DNA of 64,000 bases, taken from contig LQBI01000033.1 of assembly GCA_002030045.1 (NCBI GenBank), positions 56,240-120,239 on the forward strand. The letters are read 5' to 3'. The stretch is from Candidatus Aegiribacteria sp. MLS_C. Lineage in GTDB: Bacteria; Fermentibacterota; Fermentibacteria; Fermentibacterales; JCC-6. Position 1 is the stretch's first letter. Each line of letters starts with the position of its first letter. Positions 16,747 to 24,578 of this stretch are shown here, piece after piece. The notes below the pieces were generated by a model. It did not search any database and had not been told where the DNA came from. It saw nothing but the letters and a program-made list of their open reading frames with translations. A program made the translations under genes and the position numbers.

Positions 16747-17922
16747 ATGGAAGACCGCTCATGGGGCGCCGTCATCGTGGCGGCCGGTTCGGGCGTCAGG
16801 TTCGGAGCCGGCATTCCCAAGCAGTTCCTGAGACTGGGCGACAAGGCGGTGGTCGACTGGTCCCTCGGGGCCTTCATGTCCATCGGCGGAATCTCCGAGA
16901 TCGTTGTGGTGGTGCCGGGTGAAGCCGATTGGAGGAGATGGTGGAACCCTCCGGACGGAGTGGTCACAGTTCCCGGAGGAACCAGGAGGCAGGATTCCGT
17001 CATGTCGGGCCTCAGGGCGCTGGTGGGCTCGGAGTTCGTCCTGGTCCACGATGCTGCCAGGCCCCTGGTCCGGCGTGAGCTGATAGAGAGGGTGATGCTG
17101 GAGGCTCTCCGCAGCGGAGCCGCGGTCCCGGTGGTGCCCGTCCGTGATACGGTCAAGCGCCTGGACCCGGGGTCCTTCTTATCACCCACCGTTCCCAGGG
17201 AGGACCTCAGGTTCAGCCAGACCCCGCAGGCCTTCAGGCTGGACGAACTCAGGGAAGTCCTGGGGTCCTCCGGGGAAGTCACCGACGAGTGTTCCGCGAT
17301 GGAGTTCGCGGGAAGGCAGGTGGCCGCCGTCCCGGGGGATCCCCTCAACATGAAGATCACGGATCCGGTGGACCTGGGACTGGTCCGATGCATCGCAGGG
17401 GAAGGATATCGCGAGACCAGGACGGGAACCGGGCTTGATTTCCATCCCTTCGAGGACGGCAGGCCCCTCGTGCTGGCGGGATGCAGGCTGCGATCGGACC
17501 GCGGACTTGCAGGGCACTCGGACGGGGATGCAGTGCTGCATGCGGCATCGGACGCCATCCTGGCCGCCGCCAGGCTGGGCGACATCGGTGTGCATTTCCC
17601 CCCGGGCGATCCCGAGTGGAAGGACGCCGACAGCTCCCTGATGCTCGGACGGTGCGTAACCATGGCCCGGGAGGCGGGCTGGACCGTATCGCAGCTTGAC
17701 CTGACGATCATCGCCGTTACTCCGAGGATAGCTCCGATCAGGGACCTGGCCCTGGCCAGGCTGTCCGAGATAACGGGTCTGCCGGTCGAAAGGATATGGA
17801 TCAAGGGTACCACGACCAACAGCCTCGGCGACATCGGAAGGGGACTCGGTGTGGGATGCATGGCGCTGGCCGTCCTCGAGAGAACGCACCGGAATATACC
17901 TGCTGCCGGAAACAACCTTTGA
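16747..17922 (+). CDS. ispDF: Bifunctional IspD-IspF (MEP pathway)
   Basis: 391 residues combining the third and fifth MEP-pathway enzymes. IspD (about 1-220) shows the CTP-binding VIVAAGSGVRFGAGIPKQFL and VLVHDAARPLV; it makes CDP-methylerythritol. IspF (about 228-385) shows the metal-binding GLDFHPF and GHSDGDAVLHAASDAILAAA plus KGTTTNSLGDIGRG; it forms the cyclic diphosphate. The fusion is known in alpha- and epsilonproteobacteria and other groups, so it is not novel. It shows that isoprenoids come from the MEP route. IspE must be elsewhere. The stop overlaps the TTG start of the DedA gene. Confidence 0.95.
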   Translation: MEDRSWGAVIVAAGSGVRFGAGIPKQFLRLGDKAVVDWSLGAFMSIGGISEIVVVVPGEADWRRWWNPPDGVVTVPGGTRRQDSVMSGLRALVGSEFVLVHDAARPLVRRELIERVMLEALRSGAAVPVVPVRDTVKRLDPGSFLSPTVPREDLRFSQTPQAFRLDELREVLGSSGEVTDECSAMEFAGRQVAAVPGDPLNMKITDPVDLGLVRCIAGEGYRETRTGTGLDFHPFEDGRPLVLAGCRLRSDRGLAGHSDGDAVLHAASDAILAAARLGDIGVHFPPGDPEWKDADSSLMLGRCVTMAREAGWTVSQLDLTIIAVTPRIAPIRDLALARLSEITGLPVERIWIKGTTTNSLGDIGRGLGVGCMALAVLERTHRNIPAAGNNL

Positions 17923-18530
17923 TAGAGAACCTGATAGAGTACCTTTCCGCCAATTCCCCGGGAACATGGGCCGTACCCCTGCTGGTATTGATCGCCTTCG
18001 CCGAGACCCTGTTCCCTCCGATCCCGGGCGACGTTCTGTTCATAGTCATGACGGGCTGGGCCCGTGCCGGAGGACTGCATCCGGCAGCGGCGGCCGCATG
18101 CGGGTTCGCGGGCTGCATGCTTGCCAGCTGCATTCTCTTCTACATCGGACACAGGCCTGGAAGGCAGTTCATAGAGGGCTGGCTGCAGGAGCGGGTGGAT
18201 CCTTCAAGGGTGGACAGGGCGAGAGAACTCGTTTCAAAGCACGGCCCCCTGGTTCTGGCCCTCAGCCGGTTCGTTCCAGGAATAAGGTCGCTGCTGGTGC
18301 TCATGGCCGGTTCATCGGGAATGCGTTTTGCCGTTGCAGCTGTTCCCGTAGCCTTCAGTGCTGCGGCATGGTACACCATCCTTTCGGCGGCTGGGTCGGT
18401 ACTCGGGAGGAGCCTTGATTCCGCCCGGGGTTTCATGGACGGCCTGGAACTACTGATCTGGGTCGTCCTGGGCGGTGCTGTCCTGTTCTTTCTCGCCTGG
18501 TGGCTGGTAACTGCAAGGAGGCGCGGATGA
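17919..18530 (+). CDS. DedA-family membrane protein
   Basis: 203 residues from a TTG overlapping the ispDF stop. Four to six hydrophobic segments and the DedA/SNARE-associated signature are visible: AETLFPPIPGDVLF near residue 28, FYIGHRPGRQFIEGW, a K-H-G segment and LSRFVPGIRSLLVLMAG. The family is linked to recycling of lipid carriers (undecaprenyl phosphate or phosphatidylethanolamine flipping) and to membrane homeostasis. Following ispDF, which starts polyprenyl synthesis, a carrier-lipid role is reasonable but unproven. The gene ends in GGATGA, overlapping the glgA start by 4 bp. Confidence 0.9.
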   Translation: MIENLIEYLSANSPGTWAVPLLVLIAFAETLFPPIPGDVLFIVMTGWARAGGLHPAAAAACGFAGCMLASCILFYIGHRPGRQFIEGWLQERVDPSRVDRARELVSKHGPLVLALSRFVPGIRSLLVLMAGSSGMRFAVAAVPVAFSAAAWYTILSAAGSVLGRSLDSARGFMDGLELLIWVVLGGAVLFFLAWWLVTARRRG

Positions 18531-19945
18531 GGATACTTTTCGCGGCATCGGAGGTTTCTCCCTACGCCTCCACAGGAGGACTCGCCGGCGTGACCGGGTC
18601 GCTTCCGGCGGCCCTTGCCGGATGCGGGCACACTGCGGCTGCGGTGATGCCCTTCTACGGCTGCGTCGATCCTCCGGAGGACATGGTCTGGATAGGCAAC
18701 GGTCTGAGTACTTCGGCGGGTGAGGACTTCGGTGTCGCTGTCACCAGCCATCCGGTCGGTGGTTTTCCCGTATACCTCGTCAGGAGCGACGAGCACTTCT
18801 CGAGACCGGGGATCTACGGACCGGACCCCGAAAGCTCCTACCCCGACAACCACCGGCGCTTCTCCTTCTTCTGCCGTGCGGTGGTCTCTCTCTGTGAAGC
18901 GCTGCCGGAGCCCCCGGACATCGTCCACTGCCACGACTGGCAGACGGGCCTGGTGCCCGTATACCTCAGGAACAGCATAGGCCCAGCGGTGGTGTTCACC
19001 GTCCACAACCTTCATTTCCAGGGCAACTTCCCCCGGGATGTCTACCCGGCCACCAGACTGCCATGGTCCCTGTACGGGATGAAGGGGCTGGAGTTCTACG
19101 GCGACTTCAGCTTCATGAAGGGCGGACTCCTGTTCGCGGACAGCATCACCACAGTCAGTCCCACCTATTCCAGGGAGATCCGGACCGGTCAGTTCGGCGA
19201 GGGCATGGAGGGAGTCCTGGCGGTCCGTTCCCGAAGGCTTACGGGAATACTTAACGGAATAGACCACCGCAACTGGGATCCCGCTTCCGATCCCGCCCTT
19301 GCGGCGAATTTCAGCAGGGATTCCATATCTTCCAGGCACCGCTGCCGAAGCGAGCTGGCCGTAATCGCGGGACTTGACGGCCGGGGCCCGGTCGCGGGAA
19401 TGGTCTCGAGGCTGACCAGGCAGAAGGGACTGGACCTGCTCTTTCCGGTCATGGAGACGCTGGCCCGGGAAGGCGTGAACTTCGCCATCCTGGGAACCGG
19501 CGAGAGATCCTACGAGGAGGAGCTGCGGCGACTCATGCGCCGGTATTCGGGAAGGGTATCCGTGAAACTGGGTTACGACGACCTCATGGCCAGGAAGATC
19601 TTCGCCGGAAGCGACCTGGTACTCATGCCGAGCAGGTTCGAGCCCTGCGGTCTCGCCCAGATGATAGGGATGCGCTACGGCGCCGTCCCTCTGGTCAGGA
19701 ACACCGGAGGCCTGGCGGACACGGTAACCGACCTTGATGAGGGAGGATGCGGGTTCGTATTCCGGTCGCCCGACCCGGTATCGCTTCTCTCCGCCTTCCG
19801 GAGGGCTCTGGATTTGTATAATAGGAGGAACAGGTGGCCCTGGCTGGTCAAGAAGTGCATGGGGATCGACAATTCATGGGCCAGCAGGACAGCCTCCTAC
19901 GAGAAGGTCTACAGAGAGGCCATTGCATACAGAAGGGCGAGATGA
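18527..19945 (+). CDS. glgA: Glycogen/starch synthase (GT5), GlgA-type
   Basis: 472 residues; the ATG at 18527 follows AAGGAGG. GT-B architecture: an N-terminal domain starting RILFAASEVSPYASTGGLAG, the acceptor-side HCHDWQTGL and FTVHNLHFQG, then a C-terminal nucleotide-sugar domain with MVSRLTRQKGLDLL and PSRFEPCGLAQMIGMRYG. It elongates alpha-1,4-glucan from ADP-glucose. The invariant Lys of the E. coli K15-T-G-G-L motif is Ser15 here (S-T-G-G-L), and the usual G/A-D-V after it is A-G-V, so donor binding may differ. No other glycogen genes are adjacent; it sits in a replication/isoprenoid array. Confidence 0.88.
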   Translation: MRILFAASEVSPYASTGGLAGVTGSLPAALAGCGHTAAAVMPFYGCVDPPEDMVWIGNGLSTSAGEDFGVAVTSHPVGGFPVYLVRSDEHFSRPGIYGPDPESSYPDNHRRFSFFCRAVVSLCEALPEPPDIVHCHDWQTGLVPVYLRNSIGPAVVFTVHNLHFQGNFPRDVYPATRLPWSLYGMKGLEFYGDFSFMKGGLLFADSITTVSPTYSREIRTGQFGEGMEGVLAVRSRRLTGILNGIDHRNWDPASDPALAANFSRDSISSRHRCRSELAVIAGLDGRGPVAGMVSRLTRQKGLDLLFPVMETLAREGVNFAILGTGERSYEEELRRLMRRYSGRVSVKLGYDDLMARKIFAGSDLVLMPSRFEPCGLAQMIGMRYGAVPLVRNTGGLADTVTDLDEGGCGFVFRSPDPVSLLSAFRRALDLYNRRNRWPWLVKKCMGIDNSWASRTASYEKVYREAIAYRRAR

Positions 19946-20691
19946 GAACCTCGAGTGGAACCGTATCCTCACTGATGACGGTCTTCACCCAGTTCTGGAG
20001 ACCTGCGGGTTCCTACCGGCTCCTGCTGGACGTAAGATCCGCCGGCATCGCCATGATAGCCTCCATCATCGTGATCTCGGTGGCAGGATACCTCCCGGCT
20101 GTGCTGGTGAACTGGCAGGAACTCGAGACCGAATGGCGTTCACAGCGGGTCCCCGAACTGCTGGAGGATGGCCGGACCGCGGCCGAGGCCGACAGCATGG
20201 TCACAGGCGAGATGGACGACATGCGGAGCATGGCCGGGAACCTTCCCATGGCCCGTCTCGTGGAACGGGGCATACTGGCCGTTCTGGCCGGGCTGACCGC
20301 CTTCGGAGTTGTCTACGCGGTGGAGGGAAGGAAGGTGGGCAGGCTGACCGACTATTTTACATCCTCGGTGCTTTCCCAGTCCGCCTACATGCTATCGGGG
20401 GCCGTACTAGTAGTCCTGGTGGGTCTTCTGGACGTGCCTCCCGATGCCAGGCTGAACCTGTCCATACTTGTTCCGGTGGACACTCCGGATCCCTCGAGGC
20501 TCCACGTGTTCGTCTTCAGGTTCCTGGAGAGCCTGGACATACCCTCGGTTGTCTGCCTGCTTCTCTGGGGCACCGGTCTCGCGGCCATGACGGGAAGGGA
20601 CAGGACCTGGGGTCTCAGGCTGGTCTTCTCCGTCTATTTGCTCGGTATACTGCTGATCTCGCTGCCGGTGATGTTCGCTCCGGCCGCATGA
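19942..20691 (+). CDS. Multi-pass membrane protein (tentatively Yip1-like)
   Basis: 249 residues from an ATG overlapping the glgA stop (ATGA). About five membrane segments: near residues 31-50, 112-128, 150-170, 200-220 and 225-245. The start TVFTQFWRPAGSYRLLLDVR followed by a first helix recalls bacterial Yip1-domain proteins, but the match is only by eye. Acidic, Met-rich stretches lie between helices 1 and 2. No catalytic motif is seen. It is followed 19 bp later by the TolC-like gene. Confidence 0.6.
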   Translation: MRTSSGTVSSLMTVFTQFWRPAGSYRLLLDVRSAGIAMIASIIVISVAGYLPAVLVNWQELETEWRSQRVPELLEDGRTAAEADSMVTGEMDDMRSMAGNLPMARLVERGILAVLAGLTAFGVVYAVEGRKVGRLTDYFTSSVLSQSAYMLSGAVLVVLVGLLDVPPDARLNLSILVPVDTPDPSRLHVFVFRFLESLDIPSVVCLLLWGTGLAAMTGRDRTWGLRLVFSVYLLGILLISLPVMFAPAA

Positions 20692-20710
20692 CTGGAACGG
20701 AGCTTTCCCT

Positions 20711-22006
20711 ATGAGGACAACGGCTTTTGTCATGGTACTGGTCTTCGGCGCCCTGCACGCGGGAGCCGACTCCCTCTCCCTGGACCTGTCGGCCTGGGTT
20801 GCCCTTGCCATGGAGAATTCCCCGCAGATGGACATCTCCTCCGCGGACCTCCTGTCTTCAAGGGCTTCATTGAGGTCCGCCCGGTCCTTCCTCTGGCCCT
20901 CGCTCATCCTCAATTCCTCCGCAAGGCGCACCTGGAGTTCCGCCCCGGACATGTCCGGAGGCTACACGGATACCGACAACACCACCTGGTCCATATCCGC
21001 CGGACTATCACAGGAACTCCTCGCATCGGGGGGCGGCAGCTGGCTCCGTCTTTCGGGGAGCAGGCGCTCCCTTCAGGCGGCTGAGTTCGACAGGGACCAG
21101 GCCGGGCTGGAGCTTACGATGGACGTGATAGTCGCCTACTACGGCGTAGTGGAGTCGATGGGTCTCCTCTCTTCGGCTCGGCGGTCCCTGGAGAGGAGCG
21201 CGGAACAGCTGAACAGGACGGGCTCCCTGTACGGCATCGGAGGTGCCACCAGCCTGGAGATGATACAGGCTGAGGTGCAGCAGAGTACCGACAGCCTGAC
21301 GGTGCTGCAGAGGGAGCTGGCGGTGTCTGATTCCTACACCGAGCTGCGCAGGGTGACAGGTGTGACGGGTTCTGACTTCCTTGTTGACCGGAACGCCGTG
21401 CTGCAACCTGTAACCGTTTCCACGGCAATGGCGTACGACCTGGATATCTCCGGTAACAGGTCCCTGGCGGCTTCCGAACAGAGGCTGGCAGCTGCTGAGT
21501 ACACATACCGCGCCACAGGCCGTTCCTACTGGCCGACTCTGACCGCGGGAAGCGGCTGGAGCTGGAGCAGCGACGAGCTGGAATTCGATGATTTCTCCGA
21601 CAGGGACAGCTGGAACGTCAGCCTGTCACTGCAGTGGACCCTCTTCGACGGTTTCGACAGGGAGGCGATGATACAGTCCGCCAGGGCTTCCATGCTCCGC
21701 CAGCAGGCGACCCACGAATCCCTTCAGAATTCCGTGGTCAGTTCCATAGTGACCGCCAGGGACAACCTGGTGAATTCCATCAGGAGCTGGGAACTCTCGC
21801 TGCAGGTCCTTAACCAGGCGAACGAACAGCTGAGGCTCTCGATGATGAGCTACGACCTGGGGAGCATCTCCCTGCTGGACCTGCTGGATGCGCAGTCGTC
21901 GGTGGCATCCGCCGAGGCGTCGGTGGAGTCGTCCCGCGTCTCCTGCCTCATCGCCGAAGCCAGGCTGATGGTCCTCCTGGGCAGGACCCCGAGGCTCGGT
22001 GAATAG
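20711..22006 (+). CDS. TolC-family outer membrane efflux protein
   Basis: 431 residues with a signal peptide (MRTTAFVMVLVFGALHAGA). Two pseudo-repeats of long amphipathic coiled-coil helices are visible, with the family N-terminal pattern LSAWVALAMENSPQMDIS and internal GGATSLEMIQAEVQ and LGSISLLDLLDAQSS, the latter two being equivalent helix turns in the two halves. TolC proteins form trimeric outer-membrane/periplasmic ducts for efflux or type I secretion. No membrane-fusion protein or pump is adjacent, so the partner must be elsewhere. This is the last gene of the 10060-22006 array. Confidence 0.9.
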   Translation: MRTTAFVMVLVFGALHAGADSLSLDLSAWVALAMENSPQMDISSADLLSSRASLRSARSFLWPSLILNSSARRTWSSAPDMSGGYTDTDNTTWSISAGLSQELLASGGGSWLRLSGSRRSLQAAEFDRDQAGLELTMDVIVAYYGVVESMGLLSSARRSLERSAEQLNRTGSLYGIGGATSLEMIQAEVQQSTDSLTVLQRELAVSDSYTELRRVTGVTGSDFLVDRNAVLQPVTVSTAMAYDLDISGNRSLAASEQRLAAAEYTYRATGRSYWPTLTAGSGWSWSSDELEFDDFSDRDSWNVSLSLQWTLFDGFDREAMIQSARASMLRQQATHESLQNSVVSSIVTARDNLVNSIRSWELSLQVLNQANEQLRLSMMSYDLGSISLLDLLDAQSSVASAEASVESSRVSCLIAEARLMVLLGRTPRLGE

Positions 22007-22019
22007 GCCCCGGAGGGGG

Positions 22020-22049
22020 TTGCCTTTCTCGAAGGCACTCATTTAGAAT
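22020..22049 (+). promoter_or_regulatory. Candidate sigma-70 promoter of fabD
   Basis: TTGCCT (22020-22025), an 18-bp spacer and TAGAAT (22044-22049), 38 bp before the fabD ATG. An inverted repeat CGGTGG/CCACCG lies in the leader just before the Shine-Dalgarno TTAGGAGG. Confidence 0.4.
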
Positions 22050-22086
22050 TTCGGTGGTTGTTTTCCGCCACCGTTAGGAGGATTCG

Positions 22087-23016
22087 ATGGGAAGACTAGC
22101 ATTTCTGTTCCCAGGTCAGGCTTCACAGAGCGTGGGTATGGACAGGTTCCTCTGGGATTATCCCGATGCGGTGGATTTCCTCGAGCGCATCGATGAGATG
22201 ACCGGCGTGCACAAGCTCAGCAGCATCATAGCGGAAGGTCCGGCCGAGCTGCTTACCAGGACCGACAATGTCCAGCCCGCCATTACCATGGTAAGCCTTG
22301 CCACCATGAACGTCCTGGTGGCCGCAGGTGTGAAGCCCGAGGGAACCGCGGGGCACAGTCTGGGGGAGTATTCGGCCCTCGTGACCGCAGGGGTGCTTCT
22401 TCCGGAGATAGCGGCCAAGCTGACCCGTATTCGGGGGGAACTCATGCAGGAGTGCGCAAACAGGCACCCGGGGGGAATGCTGGCCCTTATCGGAATCAGC
22501 CTTGAAGCGGCGGAAGAATGCGTTGTCGAGGCTTCCTCCATGGGTCCCGTGGGTATAGCCAACGTGAACTCGGAAGGGCAGGTCGTCATCTCCGGTGCAA
22601 GGAACCCGCTGAACAGGGCCGGAGTACTCTGCAGGGAGAAGGGGGCCAGGAAGGTCGTACCGCTGGAGGTTTCCGGCGCCTGGCATTCCCCTCTCATGAA
22701 GGACGCGGCAAAGGGCCTCGAGAGCGCCCTGGACGATGCCGGCTTCTACGAACCCGAGATGCCGGTGGTATCGAACGTCACCGCGGACCTTATCAGGAGT
22801 GGCGACGAGGCCAAGAGGCTGCTGAGAGAGCAGATAATCTCGCCGGTACTCTGGGCCGCCTCGATGCAGAAGCTTCGAAGGAGCGGGTTCGACACATTCG
22901 TCGAGGTCGGTCCCGGAAGGGTCCTCCAGGGACTCATGAAGAGGATGGAGGGCGTAAGGGTATTCGGCACCCACGACCGGGAAGCGCTGGAAGAGACAAT
23001 AAAGACCCTCACCTAG
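22087..23016 (+). CDS. fabD: Malonyl-CoA:ACP transacylase
   Basis: 309 residues after TTAGGAGGATTCG. It starts with LAFLFPGQASQSVGMD and has the serine-nucleophile motif GHSLGEYSALV near residue 93, the Arg in TRIRGELMQ, and the His of SGAWHSPLM near residue 200. It transfers malonate from CoA to acyl carrier protein, the entry step of type II fatty acid synthesis. No other fab genes are adjacent: it stands alone, with its own probable promoter, and ends 66 bp from the convergent thiD fusion. Confidence 0.95.
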   Translation: MGRLAFLFPGQASQSVGMDRFLWDYPDAVDFLERIDEMTGVHKLSSIIAEGPAELLTRTDNVQPAITMVSLATMNVLVAAGVKPEGTAGHSLGEYSALVTAGVLLPEIAAKLTRIRGELMQECANRHPGGMLALIGISLEAAEECVVEASSMGPVGIANVNSEGQVVISGARNPLNRAGVLCREKGARKVVPLEVSGAWHSPLMKDAAKGLESALDDAGFYEPEMPVVSNVTADLIRSGDEAKRLLREQIISPVLWAASMQKLRRSGFDTFVEVGPGRVLQGLMKRMEGVRVFGTHDREALEETIKTLT

Positions 23017-23082
23017 GTCCAGCCGGGTTCCGGAGCCGTTCAATCAGCCGGCTCGGATCGCGTTCGAGGCATCAGGGTCCGT

Positions 23083-24372
23083 TCAGCCGCCGGACATAGA
23101 CCTGAGGAGCCTGTCATGGGCTCTGAAGGCCAGATCAGGTAAAGGGTCCAGGGGGACCCAGAGAACCTCCGAGGCATCGTCGCCCGGCCTGATGTCGCCT
23201 GACCATTCCCTTACCTCCAGGGCCATCAGAAGTATGCTTCCGTAGGCGGTGCTGTCCGTTTCGATCCGGAACAGTCCTGCGTCCTCCATGCGAAGACCCG
23301 TCTCCTCCATCAGTTCCCTGCCGCCGCACTGCAGGGGGGTCTCTTCCAGTTCCATGAAACCACCGGGAAGGCAGAGCATGCCCATTCCGGGAGGCACCGC
23401 CCTCCTGACCAGCAGCACGCTGTCGTCCCGACGCAGGATAAGAGCCACTGCGGGAAGCGGGTTCCGGTAGTGGACGAAGCCGCATTTCCTGCAGTACAGG
23501 TGTCCCTCCGGTCCCGGAAGCCTCGCCATGTCCGATCCGCAGTGGGCGCAGTAGGCGGGGGGCGAGTAGAACGACTTCCCGTCGATCACCGCCGGAGGCG
23601 GGAAGGCGCCGGGAGAACGCCCCGGGAGGAAGCCGTGGATTCGCGCCATCCGCCTCGTTATGCTCTTCTCCACGAAGCTCCTCGCAGCCTCGACCGATGC
23701 CTCGAGGTCGAATCCCAGCAGCAGCATGGATGCGCAGGCACTTGCCAGTGTGCATCCCGTTCCATGCACGGTTTCACGGGTGATCCGGGTGCCCCGGAAG
23801 GTCCTGGTGGTTTCCCGGGTCAGCAGGACGTCGCAGGGGTCTCCTGACAGGTGCCCACCCTTGACAAGGACCGCTCCGGCTCCCATTTCCATTATGCGTC
23901 TTGCAGCCTCGGACATGGACTCCACCGAGTCAACGGGGTCGATTCCAGACAGCAGTGCCGCTTCATCCGTATTCGGCGTGACCAGGTCGGCCAGCGGAAG
24001 CAGCCTCTCCTTCACGACCTTCAGTGTTCCCCCGTCCACGAGGATACTGCCGGCTCCCGAGGCGATCACCGGGTCCATCACGAAGAAAGAATCCGGAAGG
24101 CATTCCTCGAGGAAATCGGCAAGGGCGAGTGCGTTCTCCGTACTTCCGAGCATTCCCGTCTTCACCGCCGGGACCGGTCCGTCGTCCACCACAGAGCGCA
24201 TCTGGGCCTTCAGGAACACCGGGTCCACGGGGCTCCATGACAGGACCCTGGCGCTGTCCTGCACCGTGAGGGCGGATACCACCGGGCAGCCGTGGACGCC
24301 CATGGCGGACGCGCTCATAAGGTCCGCCGGCAGTCCCGCACCGCCGCTTGGGTCCGTGCCCCCGACCAGCAT
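23083..24372 (-). CDS. thiD: ThiD (HMP/HMP-P kinase) fused to a zinc-ribbon Nudix hydrolase
   Basis: 429 residues. The first roughly 255 are hydroxymethylpyrimidine (phosphate) kinase: VGGTDPSGGAGLPADL at the start, VMDPVIASGAG, LVTPNTDEAALL, LVKGGH and the anion-hole VHGTGCTLASACAS. It phosphorylates HMP-P for thiamine synthesis. After a short linker come a C-x2-C...C-x2-C zinc ribbon (about 273-295) and a Nudix domain with a perfect Nudix box (from GFMELEET to RELMEETGL, about 334-356). Zinc-ribbon Nudix proteins hydrolyse diphosphate-containing metabolites. A role in removing damaged or excess pyrimidine/thiamine diphosphates would fit but is inferred. The usual ThiD N-terminus is one or two residues longer. 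No TPP riboswitch is seen upstream. Confidence 0.92.
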   Translation of the reverse strand: MLVGGTDPSGGAGLPADLMSASAMGVHGCPVVSALTVQDSARVLSWSPVDPVFLKAQMRSVVDDGPVPAVKTGMLGSTENALALADFLEECLPDSFFVMDPVIASGAGSILVDGGTLKVVKERLLPLADLVTPNTDEAALLSGIDPVDSVESMSEAARRIMEMGAGAVLVKGGHLSGDPCDVLLTRETTRTFRGTRITRETVHGTGCTLASACASMLLLGFDLEASVEAARSFVEKSITRRMARIHGFLPGRSPGAFPPPAVIDGKSFYSPPAYCAHCGSDMARLPGPEGHLYCRKCGFVHYRNPLPAVALILRRDDSVLLVRRAVPPGMGMLCLPGGFMELEETPLQCGGRELMEETGLRMEDAGLFRIETDSTAYGSILLMALEVREWSGDIRPGDDASEVLWVPLDPLPDLAFRAHDRLLRSMSGG

Positions 24373-24457
24373 GAGTACCCTCTCCGTTCTCCACCTCCGT
24401 CGGGCCGATATACCTGCATAGCATAGTCTGTTTTCAGCCTCCGATTATTAACTATAC

Positions 24458-24486
24458 TTGCTCGACCGTATATTTTCGAGTACCAT
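24458..24486 (+). promoter_or_regulatory. Candidate promoter for tamA-tamB
   Basis: TTGCTC (24458-24463), a 17-bp spacer and TACCAT (24481-24486) in the AT-rich part of the 206-bp divergent gap between thiD and tamA. The match is moderate. The rest of the gap is GC-rich leader with no recognised feature. Confidence 0.35.
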
Positions 24487-24578
24487 GTAGGCTGGTGCCG
24501 CCGCGGCGCAGGCATCGGCGAGCACCCTCACGTCAATCGTCGAAGGGGGACGTTACAGTCCTATGTCCGGTCCGAACA

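Noticed and set aside
16747..17922. ispD-ispF fusion as a novelty
   Set aside because: IspDF bifunctional enzymes are well described in several bacterial phyla.
16230..18152. Long open frame (640 codons) on the minus strand
   Set aside because: It is antisense to the PIN/TRAM, ispDF and dedA genes, has the low-complexity Ser/Arg/Pro composition of a shadow frame in high-GC DNA, and lacks any recognisable motif.
24373..24480. Possible TPP riboswitch upstream of thiD
   Set aside because: The conserved CUGAGA and ACCCU...GAACCUGAUC blocks are absent on the minus strand.
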